A stretch of 64,000 nt of DNA from Clostridium sp. BSD9I1. GTDB taxonomy: Bacteria; Bacillota; Clostridia; Clostridiales; Clostridiaceae. Of this stretch, positions 35,181-45,588 are shown one piece after another (positions within the stretch are counted from its first letter, which is position 1; each line of letters starts with the position of its first letter). The stretch is taken from contig NZ_FYAM01000026.1 in the NCBI RefSeq assembly GCF_900185645.1, positions 57,418 to 121,417 of the forward strand. Direction: 5' to 3'. The notes under the pieces were generated by a model. It saw only the letters and a program-made list of their open reading frames with translations. It did no database searches and had not been told where the DNA came from. The position numbers and the translations under genes were made by a program.

Positions 35181-35903
35181 TCCTAAATTTATATATCCTA
35201 GCTTTTGAAATAATATCAGAAAAGTAGAAACCGAATTAAATACCATGTGATTAAATACAGAATACCAATATCCCTTCTTATGAATTAGATAGCAGTTAAA
35301 CAGACCTATTCCAAAAATAACAAAGGATGATTTTAAGTTAAAGTGAGTAGCACTAAACATCAAGCTTGTAATTATAGCTCCTAGTATTACACCAATTCTT
35401 TTTTTACAAATTCTTTCAAAAAACAGCCATCTAAATACAAATTCTTCTACTATCGGAGCAAAGATTACAGTAACAGGAATAAGTATGATAAATGTTCTAA
35501 GAGGGACCTTTACCATAATTGATACAATTTCTTGCTCTTTTACAGGTAACTTAAAGTAATTAAATACTTGCATCCCGACTGCCCCAAGTATTATTACTAT
35601 AATATAAGACAGCATAGCATATTTCAATCCCTTAAATAAATTAAATTCTCTTAGTGAAAAACTATATTTTCTGTAATCCTTATAATAAATTTCACTTCTT
35701 CTAAAACTAACTATACATATCGTTGTTGCCATAAAAGGAAGAAAATTTTGGGTAAACAAGCTAATCGCTACATATATTAACCCCAAAAACAATAACAAAA
35801 ACTTATTCGTTCCTTTTTCTCTAAAAACTTTCCATAGTATAAGCAAAGGAGGTAAACAAACCACCACGAATACTATAATATCTTTAGCAAGATTTAGATT
35901 CAC
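35178..35903 (-). CDS. CPBP-family intramembrane metalloprotease
   Basis: 241 aa, six to seven membrane helices. CPBP (Abi/CAAX protease) motifs: EEFVFRWLF (~149-157, EExxxR), ATHFN (~189) and HMVFN (~220), giving the Glu/His zinc-type active site in the membrane. Members process prenylated or bacteriocin-related proteins or act as Rce1 homologues; substrate unknown. Single gene. Confidence 0.85.
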   Translation of the reverse strand: MNLNLAKDIIVFVVVCLPPLLILWKVFREKGTNKFLLLFLGLIYVAISLFTQNFLPFMATTICIVSFRRSEIYYKDYRKYSFSLREFNLFKGLKYAMLSYIIVIILGAVGMQVFNYFKLPVKEQEIVSIMVKVPLRTFIILIPVTVIFAPIVEEFVFRWLFFERICKKRIGVILGAIITSLMFSATHFNLKSSFVIFGIGLFNCYLIHKKGYWYSVFNHMVFNSVSTFLILFQKLGYINLG

Positions 35904-36002
35904 CTTTTTCCCTCCTTGAAATTGAAATTTACTTTATATTATATTGTTATTTTATCATAAAAATCACTTTCCCTTTATGTATTTGATAAATATTAATAAA
36001 TA

Positions 36003-36045
36003 AAAAAATAATAAGGTATGCTTCCAGCATACCTTATTATTTTTT
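36003..36045 (-). terminator. Terminator of engB / proteolysis cluster
   Basis: A 19-bp stem around GGTATGC / GCATACC flanked by A-run and T-run. Ends the leftward block engB-lon. Confidence 0.9.
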
Positions 36046-36068
36046 GATGTTTAACCTATATCATCAAT

Positions 36069-36668
36069 CTACTTACATATTTGGCCATTTAATGAAATTT
36101 CTATATCATCTAATACTTGTTCTTTACCTATCTTCTTCAAAGTAGAATAAAAAATTATCTTTTCGTCTTGACTCATTCCTAAAGTTTCTCTAATTGTCTT
36201 AATACTCTTAGCCATTTCACTCTTTTTTATCTTATCGCACTTAGTAGCTATTATTGTAGACTCATATCCATAGTGCTTTATCCAATTATACATAATTATA
36301 TCATCTTCAGTAGGCTTATGTCTTGAATCTACAAGCAACATAATCTTCTTTAACTGTGGTCTATTTAAAAGATATGTTTCTATAGTTTTGCCCCACGTAG
36401 CCTGCTCTACCTTAGATACTTTAGCATAACCATACCCTGGTAAGTCTACAAAATAAAAACTATTATTTATCATGAAGAAATTAACTAATCTAGTTTTTCC
36501 TGGTGTACCACTCACCTTTACTAGCTTTCTTCTATTTGTTAAGTTATTTATTAATGAAGATTTTCCTACATTAGATCTACCTACGAAAGCTATTTCTAAC
36601 ATACTATCTATAGGATATTGATTTATATTCACAGCCGATGTTACAAATTCTGACTGCTTTATTTCCAT
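36069..36668 (-). CDS. engB: Ribosome-biogenesis GTPase EngB/YsxC
   Basis: 199 aa. G1 [12 protein letters not shown] (30-41), G2 region [15 protein letters not shown]3 [10 protein letters not shown] (~74-83), G4 TKCD (~142), typical TrmE-Era-EngB order. Essential GTPase of 50S assembly. 8 bases after the lon stop, so it is co-transcribed, a widely conserved clostridial arrangement. Confidence 0.95.
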   Translation of the reverse strand: MEIKQSEFVTSAVNINQYPIDSMLEIAFVGRSNVGKSSLINNLTNRRKLVKVSGTPGKTRLVNFFMINNSFYFVDLPGYGYAKVSKVEQATWGKTIETYLLNRPQLKKIMLLVDSRHKPTEDDIIMYNWIKHYGYESTIIATKCDKIKKSEMAKSIKTIRETLGMSQDEKIIFYSTLKKIGKEQVLDDIEISLNGQICK

Positions 36669-36675
36669 ATCACTT

Positions 36676-39006
36676 TCACTCCTTACTACTTTCTTCTAAA
36701 AGAGCATTATCTAAAACTTCATCAATATACTCAGCTAGAATTATATTTATTTTACCTTTTATGCTCTTTGGAATTTTTAGCAAGTCCTTTTCATTTTCTT
36801 TAGGAACTATAATAGTATCGATACCAGCTCTAAAGGCAGCAAGTGTCTTTTCTTTCAATCCACCTATTGCTAGAACCTTACCTGTTAATGTAATTTCTCC
36901 AGTCATAGCAACATTATGCTTAACCTTTCTGCCACCTAATGCAGATACCATAGCTGTTATCATAGTTACTCCTGCTGAAGGTCCGTCTTTAGGAACTGCT
37001 CCTTCAGGAACGTGTATATGTATATCCTTTTCTTTGTAAAAATCCGGATTTATATTATACTTTTCTGCATGTGCTCTAACATAGCTGTATCCAGCTCTAG
37101 CAGATTCCTTCATTACATCTCCCAATTGTCCTGTAAGTTCTAACTTTCCACTACCTGACATAACTGTAACTTCTATTGGAAGTGTATCTCCACCATATCC
37201 AGTCCATGCCATTCCCATAACTACTCCTACTTGATCTTCTTTATTTGCTTTTTCGTAGCTATAAATTTCAGGTCCTAGATATTTCTTAACATTATTTATT
37301 GTTATATTTATGTTGTCTTTATCCTTTTCAACCATTTCTGCAATAGATTTTCTTATTACAGCAGAAATCTTTCTTTCAAGATTTCTAACGCCTGATTCTC
37401 TTGTATAATTTTCTATGATGTAATATATAGCTGATTCGGAAAACTTTATTATATCTTCTCCTAAATTATGTTCTTTAATAATTTTACTTATTAAATGATC
37501 CTTAGCTATATAAAACTTTTCTTCAGTTGTATATCCTGATACCTCTATAACTTCCATTCTATCTAATAAAGGTCTTGGAATAGTATCTAATGTATTTGCT
37601 GTAGTTATAAATAAAACATTAGAAAGGTCAAACTCTAGCTCTAAGTAATGGTCTCTGAAAGTGCTATTTTGTTCACTATCTAAAACTTCTAAAAGTGCCC
37701 CTGATGGATCACCTCTAAAATCATTACTCATTTTATCAATTTCATCTAAAAGAAATAATGGATTTTTAGACTTTGCCTGTCTCATTCCATATATAATACG
37801 ACCTGGTATAGCCCCTACATAAGTCTTTCTATGACCTCTTATTTCAGCCTCATCCCTTACTCCACCTAAAGACATTCTTACAAAGTTTCTATTTAGTGCA
37901 TTAGCAATGGATTTACCTATCGAGGTTTTTCCAACTCCAGGAGGTCCTACAAGACATAATATAGGTCCCTTTAGGGTATTACTCATCTTTTTAACAGCTA
38001 AATATTCAATTATTCTAGTCTTTACATCTTCTAATCCATGATGTTCAGCTTCTAAAGTTTCCCTAGCAACTTTTATATCAATATCATCCTCTGTTTCATT
38101 ATTCCATGGAAGTTCTAATATCCAGTCTAAATATGTTCTTATAACCCCACCTTCAGCTGAATATGTACCACTATTTTTCAGTCTATCTAACTCATAAAGT
38201 GCTTTCTCTTTAACAGCTTTAGGTAACTTCCCCTTACTTATTTTATTTTTATATTTTTTTATTTCCTTTTTATCTTCGTCTTCTTCCCCTAATTCTTCTT
38301 GTATAGCTTTTAATTGTTCTCTAAGGTAATATTCTTTTTGAACTTTATCAATCTTATTTTTTACTTTTATTCCTATCTTCTTTTCTACCTTTAAAATATC
38401 TATTTCATTTTTTAGCACAACTAGAAGTCCTTCTAATCTTTTTGTGACATCAAAAGCTTCTAGAAGCTCCTGCTTCTTACTTTGTTTTAATATCATATAA
38501 GAACTTATAACATCAGACAATCTTCCAGGGCTTTCTATATCCTCTAAAGAAAGTATTACTTCTGTTGGAATATTTCCTGATAATTTTATGTATTCTTCAA
38601 AGGATTTTCTAACTGTTCTCATAAGTGCTTCGCACTTACTATCTTCTGCACACTCTTCTTCTTCTAGTATATTTATTTCCGCCTTAAAGAAAGGATCCAT
38701 TTGTACTATATTTTTTATAGTAGCTCTTTTTTCTCCTTCAACCAATACTCTTACTGTATCGCCCGGCAGCTTTAGTATCTGCTTTATATTGCAAAATGTA
38801 CCAACCTTAGATATATCTTCTTCTCCTGGCTCTTCTATTTTTGCTTCCTTTTGAGTAGCCAAAAAGATCTTTTGCCCATTTAACATAGCCTCTTCTAAAG
38901 CCAAAACTGATTTTTCCCTACCTACATCAAAATGCATAACCATATATGGAAATATAGTTATACCTCTTAGAGGAATTAGAGGAAGAATTATCAATTCCTT
39001 TTCCAT
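36676..39006 (-). CDS. lon: ATP-dependent protease LonA
   Basis: Start set at ATG 39006 with GAGGGGAG upstream; the next in-frame ATG upstream would add 13 odd residues without a site. 776 aa. LonN substrate domain (1-200), AAA+ with GPPGVGKTS (~347) and Walker B FLLDEID, and the LonC serine-lysine protease with [10 protein letters not shown] (Ser ~675) and [13 protein letters not shown] (Lys ~718). Degrades misfolded and regulatory proteins in the cytosol. Followed immediately by engB. Confidence 0.96.
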   Translation of the reverse strand: MEKELIILPLIPLRGITIFPYMVMHFDVGREKSVLALEEAMLNGQKIFLATQKEAKIEEPGEEDISKVGTFCNIKQILKLPGDTVRVLVEGEKRATIKNIVQMDPFFKAEINILEEEECAEDSKCEALMRTVRKSFEEYIKLSGNIPTEVILSLEDIESPGRLSDVISSYMILKQSKKQELLEAFDVTKRLEGLLVVLKNEIDILKVEKKIGIKVKNKIDKVQKEYYLREQLKAIQEELGEEDEDKKEIKKYKNKISKGKLPKAVKEKALYELDRLKNSGTYSAEGGVIRTYLDWILELPWNNETEDDIDIKVARETLEAEHHGLEDVKTRIIEYLAVKKMSNTLKGPILCLVGPPGVGKTSIGKSIANALNRNFVRMSLGGVRDEAEIRGHRKTYVGAIPGRIIYGMRQAKSKNPLFLLDEIDKMSNDFRGDPSGALLEVLDSEQNSTFRDHYLELEFDLSNVLFITTANTLDTIPRPLLDRMEVIEVSGYTTEEKFYIAKDHLISKIIKEHNLGEDIIKFSESAIYYIIENYTRESGVRNLERKISAVIRKSIAEMVEKDKDNINITINNVKKYLGPEIYSYEKANKEDQVGVVMGMAWTGYGGDTLPIEVTVMSGSGKLELTGQLGDVMKESARAGYSYVRAHAEKYNINPDFYKEKDIHIHVPEGAVPKDGPSAGVTMITAMVSALGGRKVKHNVAMTGEITLTGKVLAIGGLKEKTLAAFRAGIDTIIVPKENEKDLLKIPKSIKGKINIILAEYIDEVLDNALLEESSKE

Positions 39007-39115
39007 ATTTCTCCCCTCACTTCTTAAAATTATAATATGTAACAATTACCTAAATATAATTAGACTAATATATTATACCTATAAAAGAAAGTTTTTTCAA
39101 TTAAAATGTAAATCA

Positions 39116-39151
39116 AGCTATGCCTTAATAATATACCTTAAAGCATAGCTA
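39116..39151 (-). terminator. Weak hairpin after lonB
   Basis: AGCTATGC / GCATAGCT arms with a 20-base loop and no clear T-run; a weak or processing hairpin between lonB and lon. Confidence 0.4.
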
Positions 39152-39177
39152 TTTATACTAATCAGTTATTCTACTCA

Positions 39178-40869
39178 TTAGCTATTTATTACATTATTTA
39201 ATGGTTTAGCAGAGAGCACTTCTCCTGTAGTTTCAATATATATTGAAGAGTTGTTGCTACCTTCTTTAATTAATGACATATCTAGCACTTGCTTAATACT
39301 TTTTACTCCTATTACAGTTGCTTCTTTTATACTGCCAAAGCTATCTTGCCAATTATCCTCTGGAATTATAATCTTTTTTGCTCCTGCTTTAATGGCTGCT
39401 TGTATTTTGCTATTTACCCCTCCGACAGGTTTCACTTCTCCATGAAGGGATATTTCTCCTGTCATAGCTACTTTGTTATCTACATAGCTATTAGTTATGG
39501 CACTGTATAACGCTGTTGCCATACTTATACCTGCAGAAGGACCATCTACAGGCACTCCTCCTGGGAAATTTATATGTATATTGTAATCCTCAAAATTAAA
39601 GTTAAATATATTTTCTAAAGCTGTCATTACATTTTCAACTGAGCATCTTGCCATGCTTTTTCTTGTTATTTTCTTTCCATAACTACTTATCTGTTCTTCT
39701 TCTACTATCCCTGTTATATTTATCTTACCTTTTGCAAATCTATTTTTTACAGCAGCTACTTCAATCTCCATAACTGTTCCTAGATTGGCTCCATATACTG
39801 CCAACCCATTTACATATCCTACTCTTGGCTCATCTTGTATCTTTATTTCTGGCCTAGGGCTATAATGACCATTTTCTATTATCCATTCTACATCTTCTAC
39901 TGTAATATTTTTTCTATTATCACTTAATGCAATACCTGCAGCTAGCTGTACTAAATTTACTGCTTCTCTTCCATTACTTCCATATCTCCCTATAGTTTTC
40001 AATGCCTTTTCCTCTAATTCATAATCCACCTTTAACGATGCATTTAATGCAATCTTTTCTATTTCTTCTGGAAGAAGAGGTCTGAAAAATATTTCTACAC
40101 ATCTAGATCTTATAGCTGGAGCTATTTCCTCTGGACTTCTAGTTGTTGCTCCCACCAGTCTAAAATCTGCTGGAAGTCCGTTATCAAATATATCTTTTAT
40201 ATAATTAGGCACATTGGGATCTGATGCATTATAATATGCACTATCCAAGAATACCTTTCTATCTTCTAAAACTTTTAAGAGTTTGTTCATTTCTATAGGA
40301 TGTAATTCTCCTATTTCATCTATAAACAATACTCCTCCATGCGCCTTAGTTACAGCTCCTGGCTTTGGCTGAGGAACTCCTGCAACTCCTAATGGACCTG
40401 CACCTTGATATATAGGATCGTGTACTGAACCTATAAGTGGATCCGCTATTCCCCTGTCATCAAATCTTACAGTTGTAGCATCTATTTCTATAAATTTTGA
40501 TTCTGGCTTAAAAGGAGAATAAGCCCTCTTTTTTGCATCTTCTAGAACCAATCTTGCCGCGGCGGTCTTCCCTATTCCTGGGGGGCCATATATTATTACA
40601 TGTTGTGGATTAGGTCCACATAAAGCTGCTTGTAGTGCTTTTATTCCCTTTTCCTGTCCTACTATATCCTCAAATGAGGTAGGTCTACTTTTTTCGCTTA
40701 ATGGTACAGTAAGATTAATATCTCTTAGTTTCTTTAAATTTTCCGTTTCTTTTCTGTTTTCCTTATCAACTACTACTTTATTAGTTTGTTGTCCTTTAAG
40801 GGCATTAAAAAAATAAAGCCCCATTATTATAGTTATTGCAAATTGAACCATCCACAGCACATTATTCAT
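39178..40869 (-). CDS. lonB: LonB-type ATP-dependent protease
   Basis: 563 aa. An N-terminal membrane segment (LWMVQFAITIIMGLYFF, 5-21) anchors it. AAA+ with GPPGIGKTAAAR (~95-106), Walker B and sensor GGVLFIDEIGEL, ATTRSPEEIAPAIRSR, and LonC with DGPSAGISMATAL (Ser) and GEVKPVGGVNSKIQAAIKAG (Lys). It is the Firmicute LonB, known in B. subtilis as a forespore protease. Own promoter region; terminator of clpX lies just upstream. Confidence 0.95.
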   Translation of the reverse strand: MNNVLWMVQFAITIIMGLYFFNALKGQQTNKVVVDKENRKETENLKKLRDINLTVPLSEKSRPTSFEDIVGQEKGIKALQAALCGPNPQHVIIYGPPGIGKTAAARLVLEDAKKRAYSPFKPESKFIEIDATTVRFDDRGIADPLIGSVHDPIYQGAGPLGVAGVPQPKPGAVTKAHGGVLFIDEIGELHPIEMNKLLKVLEDRKVFLDSAYYNASDPNVPNYIKDIFDNGLPADFRLVGATTRSPEEIAPAIRSRCVEIFFRPLLPEEIEKIALNASLKVDYELEEKALKTIGRYGSNGREAVNLVQLAAGIALSDNRKNITVEDVEWIIENGHYSPRPEIKIQDEPRVGYVNGLAVYGANLGTVMEIEVAAVKNRFAKGKINITGIVEEEQISSYGKKITRKSMARCSVENVMTALENIFNFNFEDYNIHINFPGGVPVDGPSAGISMATALYSAITNSYVDNKVAMTGEISLHGEVKPVGGVNSKIQAAIKAGAKKIIIPEDNWQDSFGSIKEATVIGVKSIKQVLDMSLIKEGSNNSSIYIETTGEVLSAKPLNNVINS

Positions 40870-40944
40870 AAAAGCTTCCTCCCATTCATAACTTTTCTTT
40901 TTTTATTATGTGCTAATTTCTTTTTAATATTCCCAAGGAATCAA

Positions 40945-40979
40945 AAAAAAGGAATAGAGTTATTCTCCATTCCTTTTTT
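40945..40979 (-). terminator. Terminator of clpX
   Basis: Stem GGAATrGAG / CTCCATTCC with one mismatch, flanked by A- and T-runs. Six bases after the clpX stop. Confidence 0.8.
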
Positions 40980-40984
40980 GCTAT

Positions 40985-42274
40985 TTAAGCTGTTTCAGGT
41001 CCCTTTTTAGTTCTAGGTTTTTTCACTTTTACAGGGGCTCTTTTTCCATCTTCAGATTTAATAACTTCAGGATTCTTATTTTCAATTGTGTCCTTTGTTA
41101 TTATAACCTTAGTTATACTTTCTTCGGAAGGTATGTCAAACATGATATTTTGCATTACATCTTCCATTATAGCTCTAAGTCCTCTAGCTCCAGTATTTCT
41201 TTTTATAGCTTCCTCAGCTATAGCCTCTAACGCATCATTATTAAATTCTAATTCTACGTCATCTAATTCAAAAAGTTTTCTATACTGTTTTACTAAAGCA
41301 TTTTTAGGCTTAGAAAGTATATTTATTAAAGCTTCTTTATCCAAAGCATTTAAGGTAACTATAATTGGTAATCTTCCTACAAACTCTGGAATTAACCCAA
41401 ACTTTAATAAATCTCCTGGCATTATATCTTTTAAAAGCTTTCCTGCTTCGTTTTCTTTTTTAGATTTTACATCTGCCCCAAATCCTAAAGAACTATTTGT
41501 AGTTCTTTTTTCTATTATCTTTTCAACTCCATCAAAAGCTCCTCCACAAATAAATAATATATTTGTAGTATTTATCTGTATGAATTCTTGATGAGGGTGC
41601 TTCCTTCCTCCTTGAGGTGGTACAGATGCTATAGTTCCTTCTAAAATCTTTAAAAGTGCCTGTTGAACACCTTCACCTGATACATCTCTAGTAATAGACG
41701 GATTTTCTGATTTTCTAGCTATCTTATCTATTTCGTCTATATATATTATGCCTCTTTCTGCTCTTTCTATATCATAATCTGAATTTTGTATGAGCTTCAA
41801 AAGTATATTTTCAACATCTTCACCTACATATCCTGCTTCAGTTAAAGTAGTTGCATCTGCTATAGCAAAAGGGACGTTTAAGAACTTTGCTAAAGTTTGA
41901 GCAAGTAGTGTTTTACCTGAACCTGTAGGCCCTAATAATAGTATATTACTCTTTTGTAATTCTACATCATCATTATTAGCATTAGAATTTATTCTTTTAT
42001 AATGATTATACACTGCTACTGCAAGTGCTTTTTTTGCTTGGTCCTGCCCTATGACATACTGATCTAAATAGTTCTTTATCTCCATAGGCTTTGGAAGCGC
42101 ACCCATTTCTACATTTACATCTTCTTCAAACTCATCAGTTATTATTTCAGAACAAAGTTCTATACATTCATCACAAATATATACTCCTGGCCCTGCAATA
42201 AGTCTTCTCACTTGATCTTGTGTTTTACCACAAAAGGAACATTTTAATTGTTTCTTGTCATCTAATTTGGCCAT
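40985..42274 (-). CDS. clpX: ClpX unfoldase
   Basis: 429 aa. The C4 zinc-binding domain has CSFCGKTQ (12-19) and CDECIELC (34-41). AAA+ with [15 protein letters not shown] (~118), Walker [12 protein letters not shown], and the pore GYVGED loop and [10 protein letters not shown]. Unfolds tagged proteins for ClpP. 20 bases after clpP on the same strand. C-terminal tail is Lys/Arg rich ([11 protein letters not shown]). Confidence 0.97.
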   Translation of the reverse strand: MAKLDDKKQLKCSFCGKTQDQVRRLIAGPGVYICDECIELCSEIITDEFEEDVNVEMGALPKPMEIKNYLDQYVIGQDQAKKALAVAVYNHYKRINSNANNDDVELQKSNILLLGPTGSGKTLLAQTLAKFLNVPFAIADATTLTEAGYVGEDVENILLKLIQNSDYDIERAERGIIYIDEIDKIARKSENPSITRDVSGEGVQQALLKILEGTIASVPPQGGRKHPHQEFIQINTTNILFICGGAFDGVEKIIEKRTTNSSLGFGADVKSKKENEAGKLLKDIMPGDLLKFGLIPEFVGRLPIIVTLNALDKEALINILSKPKNALVKQYRKLFELDDVELEFNNDALEAIAEEAIKRNTGARGLRAIMEDVMQNIMFDIPSEESITKVIITKDTIENKNPEVIKSEDGKRAPVKVKKPRTKKGPETA

Positions 42275-42294
42275 GTTTACACCTCACAATAAGG

Positions 42295-42879
42295 TTATTT
42301 TTTCTTGGTCATAACTTCATCTATCAATCCATACTCTTTAGCTTCATGAGCTTCCATAAAGTTATCTCTTTCAGTATCTCTCTCAACTATTTCTAGTGGC
42401 TGACCAGTTCTTTCACTTAGTATTGTATTTAACTTTTTCTTAATATTTAAAATTCTATTTGCATGTATGCCTATATCTGTAGCTTGCCCTTGGAATCCTC
42501 CAAGTGGTTGATGTATCATTATTTCACTGTTAGGCAGCGCATATCTTTTTCCCTTTGCTCCTGCTGCAAGTAAAAACGCTCCCATTGAAGCTGCCATACC
42601 AACACAGATAGTACATACATCAGGTTTAATATATTGCATAGTATCATAAATTGCCATACCAGAAGTAATAGAACCTCCTGGACTATTTATGTACAAATAT
42701 ATATCCTTGTCTGGATCTTCTGCTTCTAAAAATAATAGCTGTGCTACTACTAAACTTGCAGTAACATCATTTACTTCATCACTTAGCATTATTATTCTAT
42801 CCTTTAAAAGTCTAGAATAAATGTCATAGGATCTTTCCCCTCTATTTGTTTGTTCTACAACAACTGGAACTAAACTCAT
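42295..42879 (-). CDS. clpP: ClpP protease
   Basis: Start taken at ATG 42879 ([10 protein letters not shown]) with AGGAGG nine bases upstream; ATG 42885 is too close to the site. 194 aa. Catalytic triad Ser in [11 protein letters not shown], His in MIHQPLGG and Asp in ERDTERDNF. Assembles as the tetradecameric peptidase of ClpXP. Between tig and clpX, a standard clostridial order. Confidence 0.97.
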   Translation of the reverse strand: MSLVPVVVEQTNRGERSYDIYSRLLKDRIIMLSDEVNDVTASLVVAQLLFLEAEDPDKDIYLYINSPGGSITSGMAIYDTMQYIKPDVCTICVGMAASMGAFLLAAGAKGKRYALPNSEIMIHQPLGGFQGQATDIGIHANRILNIKKKLNTILSERTGQPLEIVERDTERDNFMEAHEAKEYGLIDEVMTKKK

Positions 42880-42946
42880 AAACATTCTCCTCCTTATTAT
42901 AAGTATTATAGTATATTTTGATTATTCCCCTTATTTAATAAATTAA

Positions 42947-42981
42947 AATTAATTGCCAGAAATCCTTCCTGGCAATTAATT
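42947..42981 (-). terminator. Terminator of tig
   Basis: A perfect 13-bp stem AATTAATTGCCAG / CTGGCAATTAATT with a 9-base loop and TTTTAATTT tail on the minus strand. Confidence 0.82.
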
Positions 42982-42992
42982 GTAAATACATA

Positions 42993-44291
42993 TTAAGCTA
43001 TAGTTTTGCTATTGTCAACTAATAATTTTATAACTTTTTCATTAACTATATCCATTTTAAGAGCTGACTTTTGAGAAGTAGCTATTAACTTAGCAGTCTT
43101 TTCAACTTCATTTCCGCCATATTGCTCTGCCATTTCTTTAGCTTTTTCCATTATTTCTTCATCAGTTGCTTCTATGTTTTCTGCTTTTGAAATTTCGTTT
43201 AAAACTAAATCAGTTTTAACTCTTTTTACAGCAGTATCTTTCATATATTCTCTAACTTTTTCTTCGCTGCTGTTAGTATACTGATAGTATGTTTGAAGAT
43301 CTAATCCTTGATATTTTAATCTCATTTCAAGATCCTTTAACATATTATCTGTTTCGTTAGCTACCATAACTTCTGGTATTTCAACAGTTGCATTTTCACA
43401 AACTGCATCTATAACTGCTTCTTCGTATTCTCTTTGAGATCTTAAGCTGTTTTCTTCTTCTTTTTTCTTTTTCAAATCTGCCTTCATTTCTTCTAATGTA
43501 TCAAACTCTGAAACTTCTTTAGCAAACTCATCATCTAATGTTGGAAGTTCCTTAGCTTTTATTTCTTTTATAGTAACTACAAATTTAGCTGGCTTACCAT
43601 TTAAATCGTCTCTACCATACTGTTCTGGGAAATTAACATTAACGTCTTTTGTTTCTCCAACTTTCATGCCCACTAATTGTTCTTCAAAAGTATCAATAAA
43701 TGTGCCTGATCCTATTTCCAGTGGGTAATCAAAACCTTCTCCACCTTCAAATGGAACTTCATCTACATATCCTTTAAAATCTACAGTAGCTATGTTACCA
43801 TTTTCTACTACAGCATCTTCTGCTTTAACTTCAACCCTTGCATTTCTTTCTTGCATAGTTTTTAATTCATTTTCTATTTCTTCATCATTTGCTTCATATG
43901 TATTTTTCTTAACTTCTATTCCTTTATATTCGCCTAATTCTACTTCTGGAACTACTGTAACTTTAGCAGAATATTTGAAATCCTTTCCTTCGCCTATCTC
44001 AAGTATTTCTATAGCTGGGTAATCAACTGGCTTTATATCATATTGCTTCAATGCTTCTGGGTAAGTTTCATCACAACAGAAGTTTATAGCATCTTCATAA
44101 AATACGCCTTCTCCATAATGCTTTTTGATTATATTCATAGGAGCTTTACCTTTTCTAAAGCCTGGGATGTTAAATTGCTTAACATTTTTTAAATATGCCT
44201 TTTTAATAGCTTCACTAAACTTTGCTGCTTCTACCGTTATTTCTAATTGAACAACGTTCTTTTCTATTTTTTCCATATTAACGTTCATCAT
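42993..44291 (-). CDS. tig: Trigger factor
   Basis: 432 aa. Ribosome-binding N domain with [12 protein letters not shown] (~36-47, the GFRxGKxP signature), an FKBP-type PPIase domain (~155-245; [20 protein letters not shown]), and a helical C-domain. AGGAGG precedes two adjacent ATGs. Ribosome-bound chaperone and proline isomerase upstream of clpP. Confidence 0.97.
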   Translation of the reverse strand: MMNVNMEKIEKNVVQLEITVEAAKFSEAIKKAYLKNVKQFNIPGFRKGKAPMNIIKKHYGEGVFYEDAINFCCDETYPEALKQYDIKPVDYPAIEILEIGEGKDFKYSAKVTVVPEVELGEYKGIEVKKNTYEANDEEIENELKTMQERNARVEVKAEDAVVENGNIATVDFKGYVDEVPFEGGEGFDYPLEIGSGTFIDTFEEQLVGMKVGETKDVNVNFPEQYGRDDLNGKPAKFVVTIKEIKAKELPTLDDEFAKEVSEFDTLEEMKADLKKKKEEENSLRSQREYEEAVIDAVCENATVEIPEVMVANETDNMLKDLEMRLKYQGLDLQTYYQYTNSSEEKVREYMKDTAVKRVKTDLVLNEISKAENIEATDEEIMEKAKEMAEQYGGNEVEKTAKLIATSQKSALKMDIVNEKVIKLLVDNSKTIA

Positions 44292-44454
44292 CTTATTCCT
44301 CCTAGTTACCTCTATGTTTTAAACCACAATATTATAACATATATTTTAAATTATTTATATATGTTTACAATCATTTTACTTCAATCCTGGATTTTAGCCT
44401 TATCCTTTAAATAATTATATACAAATACTTCAAGTTTTACAAATAAATTTTCTG

Positions 44455-44670
44455 TTATATTATATATTTTTTCAAAAAATCTCTTGATTCTATTATTTCA
44501 TCATACTTGTTATAATTTTCACTATAAACTTCTATTATACCTGGACCTTTATAATTCATATCTTTAAGCTTTAAAAATAAACTTTTTAAATCAATTTTTG
44601 CTCTCCCTGAAAGCTTACATAAACTTGCTGAGGATAAACCTATTTCCATGGCATCTTTATTATGCATCAT
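44455..44670 (-). pseudogene. C-terminal remnant of a TIM-barrel sugar isomerase/AP-endonuclease-2-like protein
   Basis: 71 codons that read like only the last third of a family-2 AP-endonuclease/xylose-isomerase-like barrel: MHNKDAMEIGL..., then LKSLFLKLKDMNYKGPGIIEVYSENYNKYDEIIESRDFL, cited in part. The HNKDA start would be the metal-binding histidine strand of a whole enzyme. The ATG overlaps the stop of the upstream gene, with GGAGAGG as ribosome site, so it may still be made as a short peptide. No upstream barrel portion is visible in any frame. Confidence 0.55.
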
Positions 44671-45485
44671 TATTTTACGACCTCTCCGGTACTTTTCAGG
44701 TAAAATATGTTACCATCTATTGCAGTAGATAATCCTTTGGGATCAATATTATTAAACTTTATGCTTTCTCCATTAACGGTTTGAACATAAACATGATTAC
44801 TTCCTTGAATATTTGTTATCCATATATATTTAGTAGACTTATTTAACCATGGAAGCTGACTTATATATGCTATGTTATTATCATCAATAAATTTAGGCGA
44901 TGTACACCATATGTAATCTGGTTTAGATTGAAGCCATTCATCATGATTTATTACTACATTACCGCTAGTTGAAACATATTGATTTCTTGTTATATCCGTT
45001 ACTTTTCCGGATATATCCATGTATTTTATTCTTTGTATTTTATCATCAAACACAACTACCGCTTTTCCATTAGGACTTATATCATATTGTGTTTTACTTT
45101 CTAAAGGTACTATATGTTTAAACTTTTTTTCTTCTCTTTGCCCTTCATATACAACTTTTATCTTCGTTCCATTTGCAAGAGTTAATTCATACCCTTCTTC
45201 TTTTTTCTGTTCTGGAGTTTTTTGAACTGGCGTTTTAGCTTCACTTTGTTTCTTATTTAAATTATCTTTATTTTTACTTTCATCATTTATTTGTTTACTT
45301 CTTTCATTTTCCTTTGTCAAAAAATCAGTTTTAATATCCGTTATCTTTTTCTTAAAACCATTTTTCGTAAGCAACCAAGTAGCTGTTACTGCAGATATAA
45401 CACAAACTGTTATTAAAGCTATAAGTATTCTTCGTCTTCTCATTCTTCGTTTATAATTGCTACTAAAAATACTTGGTTTCCCCAC
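44670..45485 (-). CDS. Membrane-anchored protein with a propeller-like extracellular domain
   Basis: 271 aa. Basic N-terminus (KRRMRRRRILIALI), a single membrane segment (20-43), a Lys/Glu/Gln-rich linker (50-105), then a beta-rich domain with IVPLESKTQYDISPNGKAVVVFDDKIQRI and a WITNIQGSNHVYVQTVNGESIKF type strand set, cited in fragments. No enzymatic residues recognised. It may sense envelope or carry a scaffold. Single-copy gene before the pyr operon end. Confidence 0.55.
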   Translation of the reverse strand: MGKPSIFSSNYKRRMRRRRILIALITVCVISAVTATWLLTKNGFKKKITDIKTDFLTKENERSKQINDESKNKDNLNKKQSEAKTPVQKTPEQKKEEGYELTLANGTKIKVVYEGQREEKKFKHIVPLESKTQYDISPNGKAVVVFDDKIQRIKYMDISGKVTDITRNQYVSTSGNVVINHDEWLQSKPDYIWCTSPKFIDDNNIAYISQLPWLNKSTKYIWITNIQGSNHVYVQTVNGESIKFNNIDPKGLSTAIDGNIFYLKSTGEVVK

Positions 45486-45588
45486 ACCAAATCCCTCCTA
45501 ATGATTTTTTCTAGCATTTAGCCTAATAGGGCATATACAATTTATTATAACTCAATTAGGAGGTATTTAGTAATATTTTTTATAAAAT

